Source: a virus. From it: DNA of 44,247 bases. Positions 31,308 through 39,158 of this stretch are shown piece by piece (the first letter of the stretch is position 1; each line of letters begins with the position of its first letter). The notes beneath the pieces are model-generated. The model was not told where the DNA came from and made no database searches. It saw nothing but the letters and a program-made list of their open reading frames with translations. The position numbers were made by a program, and so were the translations under genes. Where the stretch lies: the IMG/VR virus record IMGVR_UViG_3300025110_000030, positions 1 through 44,247 of that record. One strand, given 5' to 3'.

Positions 31308-32273
31308 ATGAAGTTTAATCCAAACGGTGAATCTTTTACGAAAAGTTCTGATTACGCTAATGTGGAAATGATAAAATCGTATGAAGAAAGCAGTTATGCT
31401 TGGAAACCTAACGATGATGGTATCCTTAGAATAACTAAGTCAAGTCTTGGTGATTTTAACTGGTGTCCATATCAATATTATCTTACTAAAATATTAGGTC
31501 ATAGGGGACAAGAAACTGAACATATGATAAAAGGAACAAACGTGCATGATGTTTGTGAATACTTTTGGAAAAATGTAGATAGTGTCTTACCTGAAGTATT
31601 GAAATTAATAGAAGAAGAAAAACATCTTCTTGGTTATGAAAAACTAAAAACAGTGATACCAAAACCACCATCACCTTACATGTATGGTGAAGATACAATT
31701 ATTGATACTTGGTTGAGATGGCAATGGGATAGATTACTGGTAACTAAAGGTAAAGATTGGAAGCCTGTTGGTAATGAAGTAGAGGGTCATGCTAGAATTG
31801 AAGTTGAAGTCAATGGTAAAAAATATCCAGTACATCTGAAAGGTTTCATTGATAGAATCTTTTCAGATAGTGAAGGCGGCTTCGTGCTTATGGAATTAAA
31901 AACTGGTAAATGGAATCCAAAGAAAGCAACAAGTATGCGTACAGAAATGCAGTTTTATAAAATGTTATTAGAAGAAGGTCACATGGAAGAGTTTCTACCT
32001 GTTACACATTGGGCGTGGGAATTTCCTGATGGCGATGTAAGAAACGGTACAAAGAAAGAATGGGAGATAGAAGAAATAGGTACAAGGAAGACAAAGTATG
32101 CACCTAGAACAGTTAATAATAGAATAAAAAAACTTGTTGAAGCACATGTTAAAAATGAATTTCCACCAATACACAAGGACACATGTAAGTCGTATTGTAG
32201 GCACGAGAATTTATGTTCTTGGTGTGACTTTATGGATTTGTGTCCATCTTGGAACGGGGGTATAAAACTATGA
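31308..32273 (+). CDS. Cas4/RecB-like PD-(D/E)XK nuclease with Fe-S cysteines
   Basis: 321 residues. Early ITKSSLGDFNWCPYQYY gives C53; D182 (GFIDRIF), E196 and K198 (MELKTGK) form the PD-(D/E)XK nuclease core. C-terminal cysteines (C293, C297, C303, C306, C312) include the three that with C53 can hold a 4Fe-4S cluster, as in Cas4/AddB-type nucleases. Likely processes DNA ends during recombination-dependent replication or packaging. No CRISPR array or other cas gene is visible. Confidence 0.88.
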   Translation: MKFNPNGESFTKSSDYANVEMIKSYEESSYAWKPNDDGILRITKSSLGDFNWCPYQYYLTKILGHRGQETEHMIKGTNVHDVCEYFWKNVDSVLPEVLKLIEEEKHLLGYEKLKTVIPKPPSPYMYGEDTIIDTWLRWQWDRLLVTKGKDWKPVGNEVEGHARIEVEVNGKKYPVHLKGFIDRIFSDSEGGFVLMELKTGKWNPKKATSMRTEMQFYKMLLEEGHMEEFLPVTHWAWEFPDGDVRNGTKKEWEIEEIGTRKTKYAPRTVNNRIKKLVEAHVKNEFPPIHKDTCKSYCRHENLCSWCDFMDLCPSWNGGIKL

Positions 32274-32590
32274 ATGAAATGAAAATAAAAAATGATTTAA
32301 TGATGATAATGATGAGCGATATGGAAAAAGATGAATATTTTACAAAAAATGAAAAACCTGTAATAAATATATCTTTTACACAAAAGGGTAGCAATAGAAG
32401 ACCTTTGATAAGAGTTTTTAACGGTAAACAAATTACATTAGATGCTTTTACTGAAGACGATGTCAATGGCGGGTTTCAAGCATTAGATGTTGTGATTAAT
32501 CCAGCAGTGTTTGATTTACATGGACACAGTGAAGGTATAGATTATTGCTCAAAGAATGCTTTATTAAAATACAAAAAAATGCAAAAGTGA
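32270..32590 (+). CDS. Hypothetical protein
   Basis: 106 residues from ATG 32270 (overlapping the nuclease stop). Basic and Met-rich at the start (MNEMKIKNDLMMIMMSDMEKD), beta-rich in the middle (VINISFTQKG, PLIRVFNGKQITLDAF). It lies between the nuclease and the primase; possible replication accessory. Not recognised. Confidence 0.5.
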   Translation: MNEMKIKNDLMMIMMSDMEKDEYFTKNEKPVINISFTQKGSNRRPLIRVFNGKQITLDAFTEDDVNGGFQALDVVINPAVFDLHGHSEGIDYCSKNALLKYKKMQK

Positions 32591-32594
32591 TTAG

Positions 32595-33689
32595 ATGGGT
32601 TTCATAGAGTTTGATTATCCTAGAGAAGTATTAGACATTGATTCTAATGGTGATAAAGGATTTAGAAGATTAGTAAATAATTCTAAACAGTTGTCAAACT
32701 ATTGGAAAGGTAAAAACGGAAGCGGTAATGTATATATGACAGCCTATGGTTATAGAGCGACACAAGCACCACGTCATCACAGAGTAGATTATAATACACC
32801 AATCATAAGGCATTTTGTCTTAGATTTCGATTGTAAAGATTTCAGAAATAAAGGGCGTGAAGTTGAATTTGCATTTGTACAAGAACAAGTCAAAAGATTA
32901 CATCAGCATTTTTTATTAAATGATTATGAACACTATATTTGGATGTCAGGGGGTGGATTTCATATTTGGATTCCACTGAATAAAACTTTGACACCAAGCA
33001 CTGGATTAGAAGTCAGTAGAATAAAAAATGCAGGTAAAAAGTATTTAGTTAAATTACATAAAGAATTAGATTTACCTTCTAACGACCCTACAGTTGCATT
33101 TGATACCGCTGGTATGATTAGAATACCCAATTCATATAACACAAAAAGAGGTTGTTGGAGTATACCATTGAAACATGATGAAATAATGAATTTATCTCAC
33201 GATGATTTGATAGAATTAGCACAAGAACCTAGAAGTGGTGCAATCAAACACGGTGATATTAAATTTGAATTGATGATACCTGAGAAACAAAAAGTGACTT
33301 TCACGAAAACTAAAAGAAATATAGATTTACCCGATGTATCTCTTGATAAAATTCTAGTACTACCTTGTATTGCTCAAGCAGCATTAGGTGAAGGTAATCC
33401 AACTCATAGGGCACGATTTCATTTAGCAAATTATTTAGCGGCTAGGTTAAGATATTGGTTTCCTCCTGAGTACGCAACAGAACAAGATAAACACGAACAT
33501 TCTAATAAAATTGTAAATATATGTGAGGCACAAGGTTGGGTTGATTTCGATAGAAATATTACAACAACTCAAGTTAAAAGTATAGTTTTTGGTAACTATA
33601 ATTATTCTAATTGTAAAACTTTAATGATGGAAGGTTTGTGTACAGGTATCTGTAATTATTACGATGGTACTGCGGAGGACATTATATGA
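32595..33689 (+). CDS. Archaeo-eukaryotic primase (small-subunit type)
   Basis: 364 residues. LDFDCKD (D77, D79) is the metal-binding hhDhD motif; MSGGGFHIW (S118-H123) is the sGxGxH nucleotide-binding motif; FDTAGMIRIPNS near 173 fits the third motif region. C-terminal cysteines (NIC, SNC, GLC, GIC, about 315-355) may bind zinc or an Fe-S cluster, combining features of small and large primase subunits. It would synthesise primers for PolB. Confidence 0.88.
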   Translation: MGFIEFDYPREVLDIDSNGDKGFRRLVNNSKQLSNYWKGKNGSGNVYMTAYGYRATQAPRHHRVDYNTPIIRHFVLDFDCKDFRNKGREVEFAFVQEQVKRLHQHFLLNDYEHYIWMSGGGFHIWIPLNKTLTPSTGLEVSRIKNAGKKYLVKLHKELDLPSNDPTVAFDTAGMIRIPNSYNTKRGCWSIPLKHDEIMNLSHDDLIELAQEPRSGAIKHGDIKFELMIPEKQKVTFTKTKRNIDLPDVSLDKILVLPCIAQAALGEGNPTHRARFHLANYLAARLRYWFPPEYATEQDKHEHSNKIVNICEAQGWVDFDRNITTTQVKSIVFGNYNYSNCKTLMMEGLCTGICNYYDGTAEDII

Positions 33690-33835
33690 TACACTATTGT
33701 GAAGATTGTCATGTTGAACTTAATAGTTATAACACTAAAGGTTTATGGAGAGCAAGGAAACCTAAAACGTTGAGATGTGGTTCATGTTATTTAGAGTGGA
33801 AAAGAGAAATAAGGAGGGTACAAAATGAGACATAA
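33686..33835 (+). CDS. Zinc-ribbon miniprotein
   Basis: 49 residues: CEDC at 5-8 and CGSC at 31-34, with a basic remainder (RARKPKTLR, EWKREIRRV). Starts within the primase stop and overlaps the next gene by 11 bases. Its last codons include AAGGAGG, the next ribosome binding site. Confidence 0.55.
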   Translation: MIHYCEDCHVELNSYNTKGLWRARKPKTLRCGSCYLEWKREIRRVQNET

Positions 33836-34526
33836 ACCGGACTTATTTGTTGATAGTAACGAGAGAGGCGGTTTGTGTGAGTCCGTTATTAGGAGAGCAC
33901 AGAAAGAAGGATTAACAGTAGTTCGTAAGACATTGATAGTAGGAGATTATCTATTAGGTGAGGCTTGCATAGAGGCTAAATCGATATCGGATTTATTTAT
34001 GTCTAGTCATAGTGGGCACTTATGGAGACAACTAGAAAACTTAGATGCCAATTACAGTAGGTTCTTTCTTTTGATACACGGCTCAATAGCAAAACATGTT
34101 GCTATGTCTAAAAGTAATGGTTACAAAGTGACGTATAGTAAAGTGCAAAACGAATTACTAGGCACTATTGCGAGAATCATGAGCGACTTTGAATGTCAAG
34201 TTTTCTTTACAGAAAATCAATCAGAAGCGGCTATGTTTATTGTAAAATTACATGATAAATTACATAAACCTGCATCTAGCCACGGTGCGAGAGCAATAAG
34301 AAGAGTTAGTACAAATGATGTAAGGTTAGACATGTTAATGGCTATACCCGGTATTGGGAGAGAAACAGGAGAAAAGATGTTAGAACAATGCGGAAGTATT
34401 GAAGAAATGTGTTTTGAAGAATCATTAAAACATATAAAAGGTTTAGGACCAGCACTAAGGCAGAAAATAATGAATGTTCTAACAAGCGAAGAACCAGTTC
34501 ATATTGAAAGAACAAAAAGACGGTAG
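33825..34526 (+). CDS. ERCC4-type (Hef/XPF-like) structure-specific endonuclease
   Basis: 233 residues. Nuclease domain: VDSNERG (D10, E13, R14), GDYLL near 42-46, and IEAKSISDL (E50, K52, D56), corresponding to the ERKxxxD signature of XPF/Mus81/Hef with Ala in place of Arg. C-terminal helix-hairpin-helix pair: MAIPGIGRETGEKML and HIKGLGPALRQKIM. No helicase domain, like archaeal XPF short forms. Expected to cut branched or flapped DNA at replication intermediates. Its TAG stop is part of the next promoter motif. Confidence 0.9.
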   Translation: MRHKPDLFVDSNERGGLCESVIRRAQKEGLTVVRKTLIVGDYLLGEACIEAKSISDLFMSSHSGHLWRQLENLDANYSRFFLLIHGSIAKHVAMSKSNGYKVTYSKVQNELLGTIARIMSDFECQVFFTENQSEAAMFIVKLHDKLHKPASSHGARAIRRVSTNDVRLDMLMAIPGIGRETGEKMLEQCGSIEEMCFEESLKHIKGLGPALRQKIMNVLTSEEPVHIERTKRR

Positions 34527-34540
34527 TATATAAAACAACA
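34524..34540 (+). promoter_or_regulatory. Archaeal TATA promoter, degenerate copy 6
   Basis: TAGTATATAAAACAACA, two changes from the consensus. TATATAAAA starts at 34527; predicted start near 34556, leaving a ~57-base leader before ATG 34613 with GAGGT 6 bases upstream. The leader (34541-34612) is T-rich; a 33-codon frame begins at 34543 but would start upstream of the predicted transcript. Confidence 0.65.
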
Positions 34541-34612
34541 TTATGTATCTAATTATTCTATTTTTCTTTCTATACATAATAATTATAAGGTTGCTATTTG
34601 TGAGGTCAAATT

Positions 34613-36013
34613 ATGAGAGCAGCGAAAAACTATCAAGCGGTTAAAAAATTTCCAATATTTGCAGGTTACATTGACCATTTTAACCAAACATCAATTGATA
34701 ATGATATACCCGGCATGTTATCTTTCTTTTTTATTCAAGGTCAAGTGTCTGTACCTTACATCAGAATACCATGGGGTTCAAGTCATTTAGACCCTAGAGT
34801 TCATACTTTTTGGATACAATCTAGTAGAACTGGTAAATCAATAGCATGGGAGTTTATTGGTGATGTGTTGGGCGACATTGGTGTACCTTCTGACTTATTT
34901 ACTACTGGAACTGATGCTGGTCTCATAGGTGGTTTTGATGTTATACAACATGAAGACGGTACTAAAGAAGATGTATTGAAAGAAGGTATGCTTGGGGGTA
35001 GAAAGGCATTGAATTTTGATGAAGGTTCTATCATACTTAACCCTAACAAACACAGCCAAGAGACCGTATTGTATCTTCAGTCAGCCTGTAACCCTGTTGG
35101 TAGTAATAACAATAAATTGGTAAAGCATACTAAAGTAGGTCGTATAGAAACTGAATCGTTAGTGTCTTTATGGATAACAACATATCCACCTAGTGGGGTT
35201 AAAGAATATGTATTAACGAAAGGAATATTTCAAAGAGTGTTATTATATTGGTCTCATTGGAATTTAGATAGAAGAAAAGCAGTAAGCCACACAAGAAGTG
35301 AATCAGCATTTAAAATACAACCTAAAATGAAAATTAGTTATGATGATATAACAAGTTATTTCAAAAGTTTAGAAGTGAAACTAAGAAATAGAGTATTGGA
35401 AGAAACACAAACAACATTTGTAGAATGGAATGATATGGATAGAGATAGCCAAGAAGATTTAGTTCAGTCATGTATGAGTAATATGTTTTCAGCAGAAGAT
35501 AATACTTTTTACCCTGCATTATACGATGCGATTGAAGATTACTACGATTTGCTCACAGGTTTAAATCCAGCAATTACAGAAGTAGTTGCTTCTTTCGTAC
35601 CTGCTATGGAGAATAATACAGTAATCTTTGCTACACACATGGCTATGTTGGATGATTCTTGGATAGTTACAGGCGACCATGTTGACATGGCTAAAGATAT
35701 ATTATATGATTTATTTAAAGCATTGATATTGTGGTTAGAAGACGAAGTTGAAATAGGACCAAAGGTAGCACAAAAAGCACAACAAAGAGGAAAGTGGGTC
35801 ATTGCATCTCAACAAGTAGAGAAAATAGAATTAGGCAACAAGGGTGAAGGTTGGCAAATGAAGAGTAAAGTAATCAAAGTTTATGAAACTCAAAATGATT
35901 GTTCAAGAGGTAGTGCTTACAACAATTTTGATAAATGGGGCGAATCTTTGTTTGATGTAGCGAAGGATGGGCGTACAGTGTTCATTAGGCTCAAAGAAGG
36001 GATTGACAAATGA
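34613..36013 (+). CDS. P-loop ATPase, probable replicative helicase
   Basis: 466 residues. FWIQSSRTGKSIAWEF gives a Walker A (residues 69-76) with Gln/Ser where the first glycine normally is, and LNFDEGS (D136, E137) is Walker B. WITTYPPSG near 190 could carry the sensor-1 polar residue, and GIFQRVLLYW near 205 an arginine finger. Placement after the primase/nuclease block and before an exonuclease suits a replicative helicase, an otherwise missing function here, but an exact family (MCM-like or phage AAA+ type) cannot be assigned. The C-terminal region may include a winged helix. Confidence 0.6.
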   Translation: MRAAKNYQAVKKFPIFAGYIDHFNQTSIDNDIPGMLSFFFIQGQVSVPYIRIPWGSSHLDPRVHTFWIQSSRTGKSIAWEFIGDVLGDIGVPSDLFTTGTDAGLIGGFDVIQHEDGTKEDVLKEGMLGGRKALNFDEGSIILNPNKHSQETVLYLQSACNPVGSNNNKLVKHTKVGRIETESLVSLWITTYPPSGVKEYVLTKGIFQRVLLYWSHWNLDRRKAVSHTRSESAFKIQPKMKISYDDITSYFKSLEVKLRNRVLEETQTTFVEWNDMDRDSQEDLVQSCMSNMFSAEDNTFYPALYDAIEDYYDLLTGLNPAITEVVASFVPAMENNTVIFATHMAMLDDSWIVTGDHVDMAKDILYDLFKALILWLEDEVEIGPKVAQKAQQRGKWVIASQQVEKIELGNKGEGWQMKSKVIKVYETQNDCSRGSAYNNFDKWGESLFDVAKDGRTVFIRLKEGIDK

Positions 36014-36615
36014 ATAAAGTGATGGCATTAGATATAGAAACAGCAAATTTTTCTTGGGAAATTGGTGGGTGGAATAATAAAAATATGTTTGATACATCGG
36101 TAGTTGCAACATGGGATGGTAGTAATGCACATATATTTTGTAAAGAAGATATTACTGTAGAAGGAGCGATTATACACCCCTTACACCCACAAATTTTAGG
36201 AGACCATATTACAAAACATATACAAGAAGGAGGACAGATTTTAGGACATAACATCATGGGATTTGATTTTCCTGTACTCAAAGAGTCATTAGATTGTTGG
36301 GCTATAGGTGACGTTATGAGTAAATCAGAAAACATCATTGATACTAAAAATTTAGTTGCTAAAGCAGCAATTGGTAATAAAGTAGAAACTACTTTACAGT
36401 CACTTTCAAGATGTACTTTAGAAATGCAAAAAAGTATGTCTAGTATTGATGCACCCACTGCTTGGAGAAATGGTAAATATAATGAAGTAGCAGAATACTG
36501 TCTCAAAGATAGTAAATTAACATTCGATTTGTATATGTATGGTAAGGACAATGGTATTATAAAATCTAGGTCTTTAGATACAGGTGCGATAATCGAAATA
36601 CCCGTAGAATGGTGA
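36010..36615 (+). CDS. DEDDy 3'-5' exonuclease (DnaQ-like)
   Basis: 201 residues. ALDIETAN (D8, E10), LGHNIMGFDFPVL (N81, D86) and EYCLKDSKLT (Y163, D167) are the three motifs of DEDDy exonucleases. Stand-alone proofreading or DNA/RNA degradation are possible roles. PolB already has an exonuclease domain, whose Exo II motif is unusual, so this protein may complement it. Starts within the previous stop. Confidence 0.88.
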   Translation: MNKVMALDIETANFSWEIGGWNNKNMFDTSVVATWDGSNAHIFCKEDITVEGAIIHPLHPQILGDHITKHIQEGGQILGHNIMGFDFPVLKESLDCWAIGDVMSKSENIIDTKNLVAKAAIGNKVETTLQSLSRCTLEMQKSMSSIDAPTAWRNGKYNEVAEYCLKDSKLTFDLYMYGKDNGIIKSRSLDTGAIIEIPVEW

Positions 36616-36619
36616 TATA

Positions 36620-38113
36620 ATGAAAGATGAGAGAATGAACCCCTTACAAAATAATATAAGAGCAGCAAGAACGATTGTAGATACTGTCAAAAGTACACTT
36701 GGTCCAATGGGTCGAGATAAAATGATGGTTGATGCTGGCGGTGATACAATAATCACTAATGATGGTGCAACAATACTAAGAGAATTAGATGTTAGTCATC
36801 CCGGTGCAAAAATGATGGTTGATATTGCTAAAACACAAGAAGCATTGTGTTACGATGGTACAACATCTACTGTAATACTGGCAGGTCAATTATTAGCAGA
36901 TTCAGAAAATCTTTTCACAAAAGGATTACATCCTAACTTAGTATGTAAAGGATATAATCAAGCGGCTACTATGGCTATTGATTTCTTAGATAACAAACTA
37001 TCTTATGAAGCAAATGAACAAGAAATATTACAAATAGCAAAAACTTCAGTTACTGGAAAAACATTAGAAGCAGCAATAGACCAAGTGTCTAAACTATGTG
37101 TTGAAGCAGTCAATGTCGCAGGAAGTGCAGACAAAGTAAAAGTTGTTGGATTGGCTGGCGGTGCATTATCTGATTCTTATTTCTTCAATGGTGTTGTAGT
37201 CAACAAAGATTTTGTTTATGAAGTACAGGAAGAAAATCTTTCTAATGTTATATTACTTAACACTGGTTTAGAACCTGTAAAGAGAGAAGAAAATGTTACA
37301 GTGCAAGTAGATATGAAAGGTTACAACGCATTTAAGAAAAGCGACACAGATGATTTACTCACACAAGCAAAAAGAATTGGTAATATGTTGCCAAATGGTG
37401 GAGTAGTATTCATCAGGGATGGAGTTACCGATGACGTTGCTGCTTACTTAGCAAAACAGAATATAGCAATTGTTAGAAGAGTGCCTGAATCATCAATGAA
37501 AGCATTAGGATTAGCATTAGGTTCTCGTATAGCACAGACTCCTGATGATATAGAAAATGTAATTTCAGGTTTAATTAATAGAAAAACATTCAATGAAATA
37601 AATTATTTATTCGTTAGTGGGAAAGTTGAATCTAATCAATCAACATTAATTTTGAGAGGTGCAACAAGTTCAACTCTTGATGAAGTCGCTCGTGGTTTTG
37701 ATGACGCATTAGGTGTAGTGTCTTTAGTATTAAATGGAGGAAAAATCGTTACAGGTGGAGGGTCTACATATGCGGCTTTGGCTAATCATTTGAGAATGAA
37801 GTCTAATACCGTTGAGGGTAGAGCACAGATGGCTATTAACGCATTTGCAGATTCTTTAGAAATATTACCAGCAACTATAGCGGAAAACGCAGGACACGAC
37901 CCATTAGATGTAATTCTTGACATGAGACACGCTATATCAGATGGCGACTATCATATGGGTGTTGATGTAGAAGAAGGTGGTATTGCAAATATGTTGGAAG
38001 ATGGTGTTGTTGAACCATGTGATTTGGTTAGACAAGCAATTCTTAGTGCAACCGAGGTAACAACTGCAATATTAAAAATTGACGACATCATTGCAAAAAG
38101 AGGCATGGATTGA
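36620..38113 (+). CDS. Group II chaperonin (thermosome-like)
   Basis: 497 residues, slightly shorter than the ~540 of cellular thermosomes. N-terminal NIRAARTIVDTVKSTLGPMG and DKMMVDAGG; NDGATIL with D48; YDGTTS with D79 where cellular forms have GDGTT; VTGGGSTYAALANHLR near 377, and NAGHDPLDVI near 428. It should form a double-ring ATP-dependent folding machine without a GroES partner, either homomeric or mixed with host subunits. A virus-encoded thermosome is a hallmark of magroviruses. The usual glycine before the catalytic Asp is Tyr here. Confidence 0.93.
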   Translation: MKDERMNPLQNNIRAARTIVDTVKSTLGPMGRDKMMVDAGGDTIITNDGATILRELDVSHPGAKMMVDIAKTQEALCYDGTTSTVILAGQLLADSENLFTKGLHPNLVCKGYNQAATMAIDFLDNKLSYEANEQEILQIAKTSVTGKTLEAAIDQVSKLCVEAVNVAGSADKVKVVGLAGGALSDSYFFNGVVVNKDFVYEVQEENLSNVILLNTGLEPVKREENVTVQVDMKGYNAFKKSDTDDLLTQAKRIGNMLPNGGVVFIRDGVTDDVAAYLAKQNIAIVRRVPESSMKALGLALGSRIAQTPDDIENVISGLINRKTFNEINYLFVSGKVESNQSTLILRGATSSTLDEVARGFDDALGVVSLVLNGGKIVTGGGSTYAALANHLRMKSNTVEGRAQMAINAFADSLEILPATIAENAGHDPLDVILDMRHAISDGDYHMGVDVEEGGIANMLEDGVVEPCDLVRQAILSATEVTTAILKIDDIIAKRGMD

Positions 38114-38289
38114 TGAAAAAACTTTCTGAGCGATTAAAAGTATCTTGTAGAAAATGTAACCACAAACATATACCCATCAGGATTTCTGGAAGATTTCACG
38201 ATGAAAAAAGAACAAGAGTTTACATTTGGAAATGTAGAGAATGTGGTCATCTTTGGGAAGACTCTATATTCAAAAAAACTATAAAATAA
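38113..38289 (+). CDS. Zinc-ribbon miniprotein, TFIIS-like
   Basis: 58 residues: CRKC at 12-15 and CRECGHLWED at 41-50, with basic residues between. The spacing and the C-x2-CGH-x-W ending resemble the zinc ribbons of transcription factors such as TFS/TFIIS. Shares one base with the chaperonin stop (TGATG). Last gene before the terminator-like element. Confidence 0.55.
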   Translation: MKKLSERLKVSCRKCNHKHIPIRISGRFHDEKRTRVYIWKCRECGHLWEDSIFKKTIK

Positions 38290-38314
38290 AACCTCTTAGG
38301 GTTATCGGGGGTTT
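38289..38314 (+). terminator. Terminator-like hairpin
   Basis: AAACCTC (38289-38295) can pair with GGGGTTT (38308-38314), 7 bp with one G-U, followed by T-rich CTACATTTT. A competing hairpin AACCT/GGGTT overlaps it. Position after the last gene of the unit supports a transcription end, but the T-tract is weak. Confidence 0.4.
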
Positions 38315-38460
38315 CTACATTTTAAAAACAGTTTGCAACATATTTTCTTTTATTACATCGTTCTATGCATATTATCGTGTATTACCCGCCGTAGAACAGG
38401 GGCACTTCTTTCTCCTCTGATACTGTTCCCCCGCCCTTTACTCATGATGCAAGAAAGGGA
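38315..38460. other. Intergenic stretch without genes
   Basis: About 145 bases with no supported reading frame, containing pyrimidine-rich GC islands (ACCCGCC at ~38385, TTCCCCCGCCC at ~38427) unusual for this genome. No clear tRNA or promoter apart from the weak element just after it. It could contain a small RNA or binding sites. Confidence 0.35.
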
Positions 38461-38474
38461 AATATAGAAGAACC
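38461..38474 (+). promoter_or_regulatory. Possible degenerate TATA promoter
   Basis: AATATAGAAGAACC matches the TATATAAAAGAACA half of the viral promoter at 11 of 14 positions. Predicted start near 38490, 5 bases before ATG 38495, which would give nearly leaderless expression of the microprotein cluster. Confidence 0.45.
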
Positions 38475-38477
38475 GTT

Positions 38478-38494
38478 GGTGTAATTTTTACACC
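38478..38494. promoter_or_regulatory. Perfect 7-bp palindrome at predicted start site
   Basis: GGTGTAA-TTT-TTACACC ends immediately before ATG 38495 and overlaps the predicted transcription start. The position fits an operator for a dimeric repressor, or a start-site hairpin. Confidence 0.5.
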
Positions 38495-38578
38495 ATGCCT
38501 AAAGGTTGGATAACTAATAAACCTATGAGAGAAGCATTTCTAAATTGGTTTGGCAAAACAGAAGAGGATTTTGAATGA
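38495..38578 (+). CDS. Microprotein
   Basis: 27 residues (MPKGWITNKPMREAFLNWFG...), ending acidic. Its REAFLNWFGKTEEDFE resembles KEFMEEAFGEWDE of the next microprotein, so the two may be related. Chained to it by a 4-base ATGA overlap. Function unknown. Confidence 0.4.
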   Translation: MPKGWITNKPMREAFLNWFGKTEEDFE

Positions 38579-38658
38579 AAGATAGAAAACATCACAACGG
38601 GTCATGTAAGTGGATAAAAGAATTTATGGAAGAAGCATTTGGAGAGTGGGATGAATGA
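38575..38658 (+). CDS. Microprotein
   Basis: 27 residues, basic start (MKDRKHHNGSCKWIKE), acidic amphipathic end (FMEEAFGEWDE). Overlaps both neighbours by 4 bases, the typical junction for translated genes here. Confidence 0.4.
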   Translation: MKDRKHHNGSCKWIKEFMEEAFGEWDE

Positions 38659-38807
38659 AATTGAACATTGACCATACTATGAGATTTTTGGAAAGTGATA
38701 TTCCAGTAAGTTTAGACTCTTCAGTTTTTACATTGATGTTATTTATAGGTACAATGTCGATGATTTTTGGCAATATAATTTATAGGTGGAATTTGAATCA
38801 TGACTGA
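38655..38807 (+). CDS. Small single-pass membrane protein
   Basis: 50 residues with one hydrophobic segment (VFTLMLFIGTMSMIFGNIIY, about 24-43). Lies next to the tail-fibre module. Small membrane proteins here could act in lysis (holin-like), but there is no specific evidence. Overlaps both neighbours. Confidence 0.5.
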   Translation: MKLNIDHTMRFLESDIPVSLDSSVFTLMLFIGTMSMIFGNIIYRWNLNHD

Positions 38808-38868
38808 CATCAATTGGGATTATTGGGAAGTTATATTGGAAGGTACGATTAATGAACAAAATAGATAA
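38800..38868 (+). CDS. Possible microprotein
   Basis: 22 residues (MTDINWDYWEVILEGTINEQ...), acidic and aromatic. Starts 8 bases before the previous stop and overlaps the next gene in another frame by 17 bases. Weakest of the cluster. Confidence 0.3.
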   Translation: MTDINWDYWEVILEGTINEQNR

Positions 38869-38929
38869 AGCATTTTGGACTTTATCAAATAAGTTCTTTG
38901 TGTGGTTAGCACTTAGAAAGAAAAATTAA
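38852..38929 (+). CDS. Possible microprotein, amphipathic
   Basis: 25 residues (MNKIDKAFWTLSNKFFVWLA...RKKN), an amphipathic/hydrophobic helix with basic ends. GAAGG precedes the start by ~8 bases. Its TAA overlaps the stop of the minus-strand gene, the two sharing TTAA at the convergence point. Confidence 0.35.
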   Translation: MNKIDKAFWTLSNKFFVWLALRKKN

Positions 38930-39156
38930 ACCCAAGAAGGTTTTGTTGGAATGTTAGCATAACAATCTTCGGGATTATCGTATGCCGCAGGTAAATCTAA
39001 AAGTGCCTGTCTATATGTAATCAGTTCTTGTTTTTGTGTATCTGTTAATGATTCATAAAATAATACACCTTGGTATTTATCTATGCCACGTAATAGTGCA
39101 TTTCTATCTTCTCTTAGTATATCCCAAGCCGTTTCTTCTGCCGTTATTTCACTCAT
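38926..39156 (-). CDS. Tail-fibre assembly chaperone-like protein
   Basis: 76 residues from ATG 39156; TTG 39162 is an in-frame alternative. RNALLRGIDKYQ...LTDTQKQELITYRQALLDLPAAYDNP...NIPTKPSW matches the pattern of phage tail assembly chaperones placed after tail-fibre genes (R-x-x-LL...YRQALRD-x-P...P-x-PxW-P). Likely needed to fold or trimerise the preceding fibre. Its start is 3 bases upstream-adjacent to the fibre stop, implying co-transcription. Confidence 0.75.
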   Translation of the reverse strand: MSEITAEETAWDILREDRNALLRGIDKYQGVLFYESLTDTQKQELITYRQALLDLPAAYDNPEDCYANIPTKPSWV

Positions 39157-39158
39157 AA

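Noticed and set aside
31308-32273. Cas4-like nuclease as a sign of a CRISPR system
   Set aside because: No repeat-spacer array or other cas gene was seen; viral Cas4-like nucleases commonly act in replication or recombination.
34543-34644. 33-codon frame encoding a hydrophobic peptide just before the helicase gene
   Set aside because: It begins upstream of the transcription start predicted from the 34524 promoter and ends inside the helicase gene; the T-rich leader alone would give hydrophobic residues.
34760-34800. GGTTCAAGTC resembling a tRNA T-loop
   Set aside because: No acceptor stem or anticodon arm surrounds it and it lies within the helicase coding frame.
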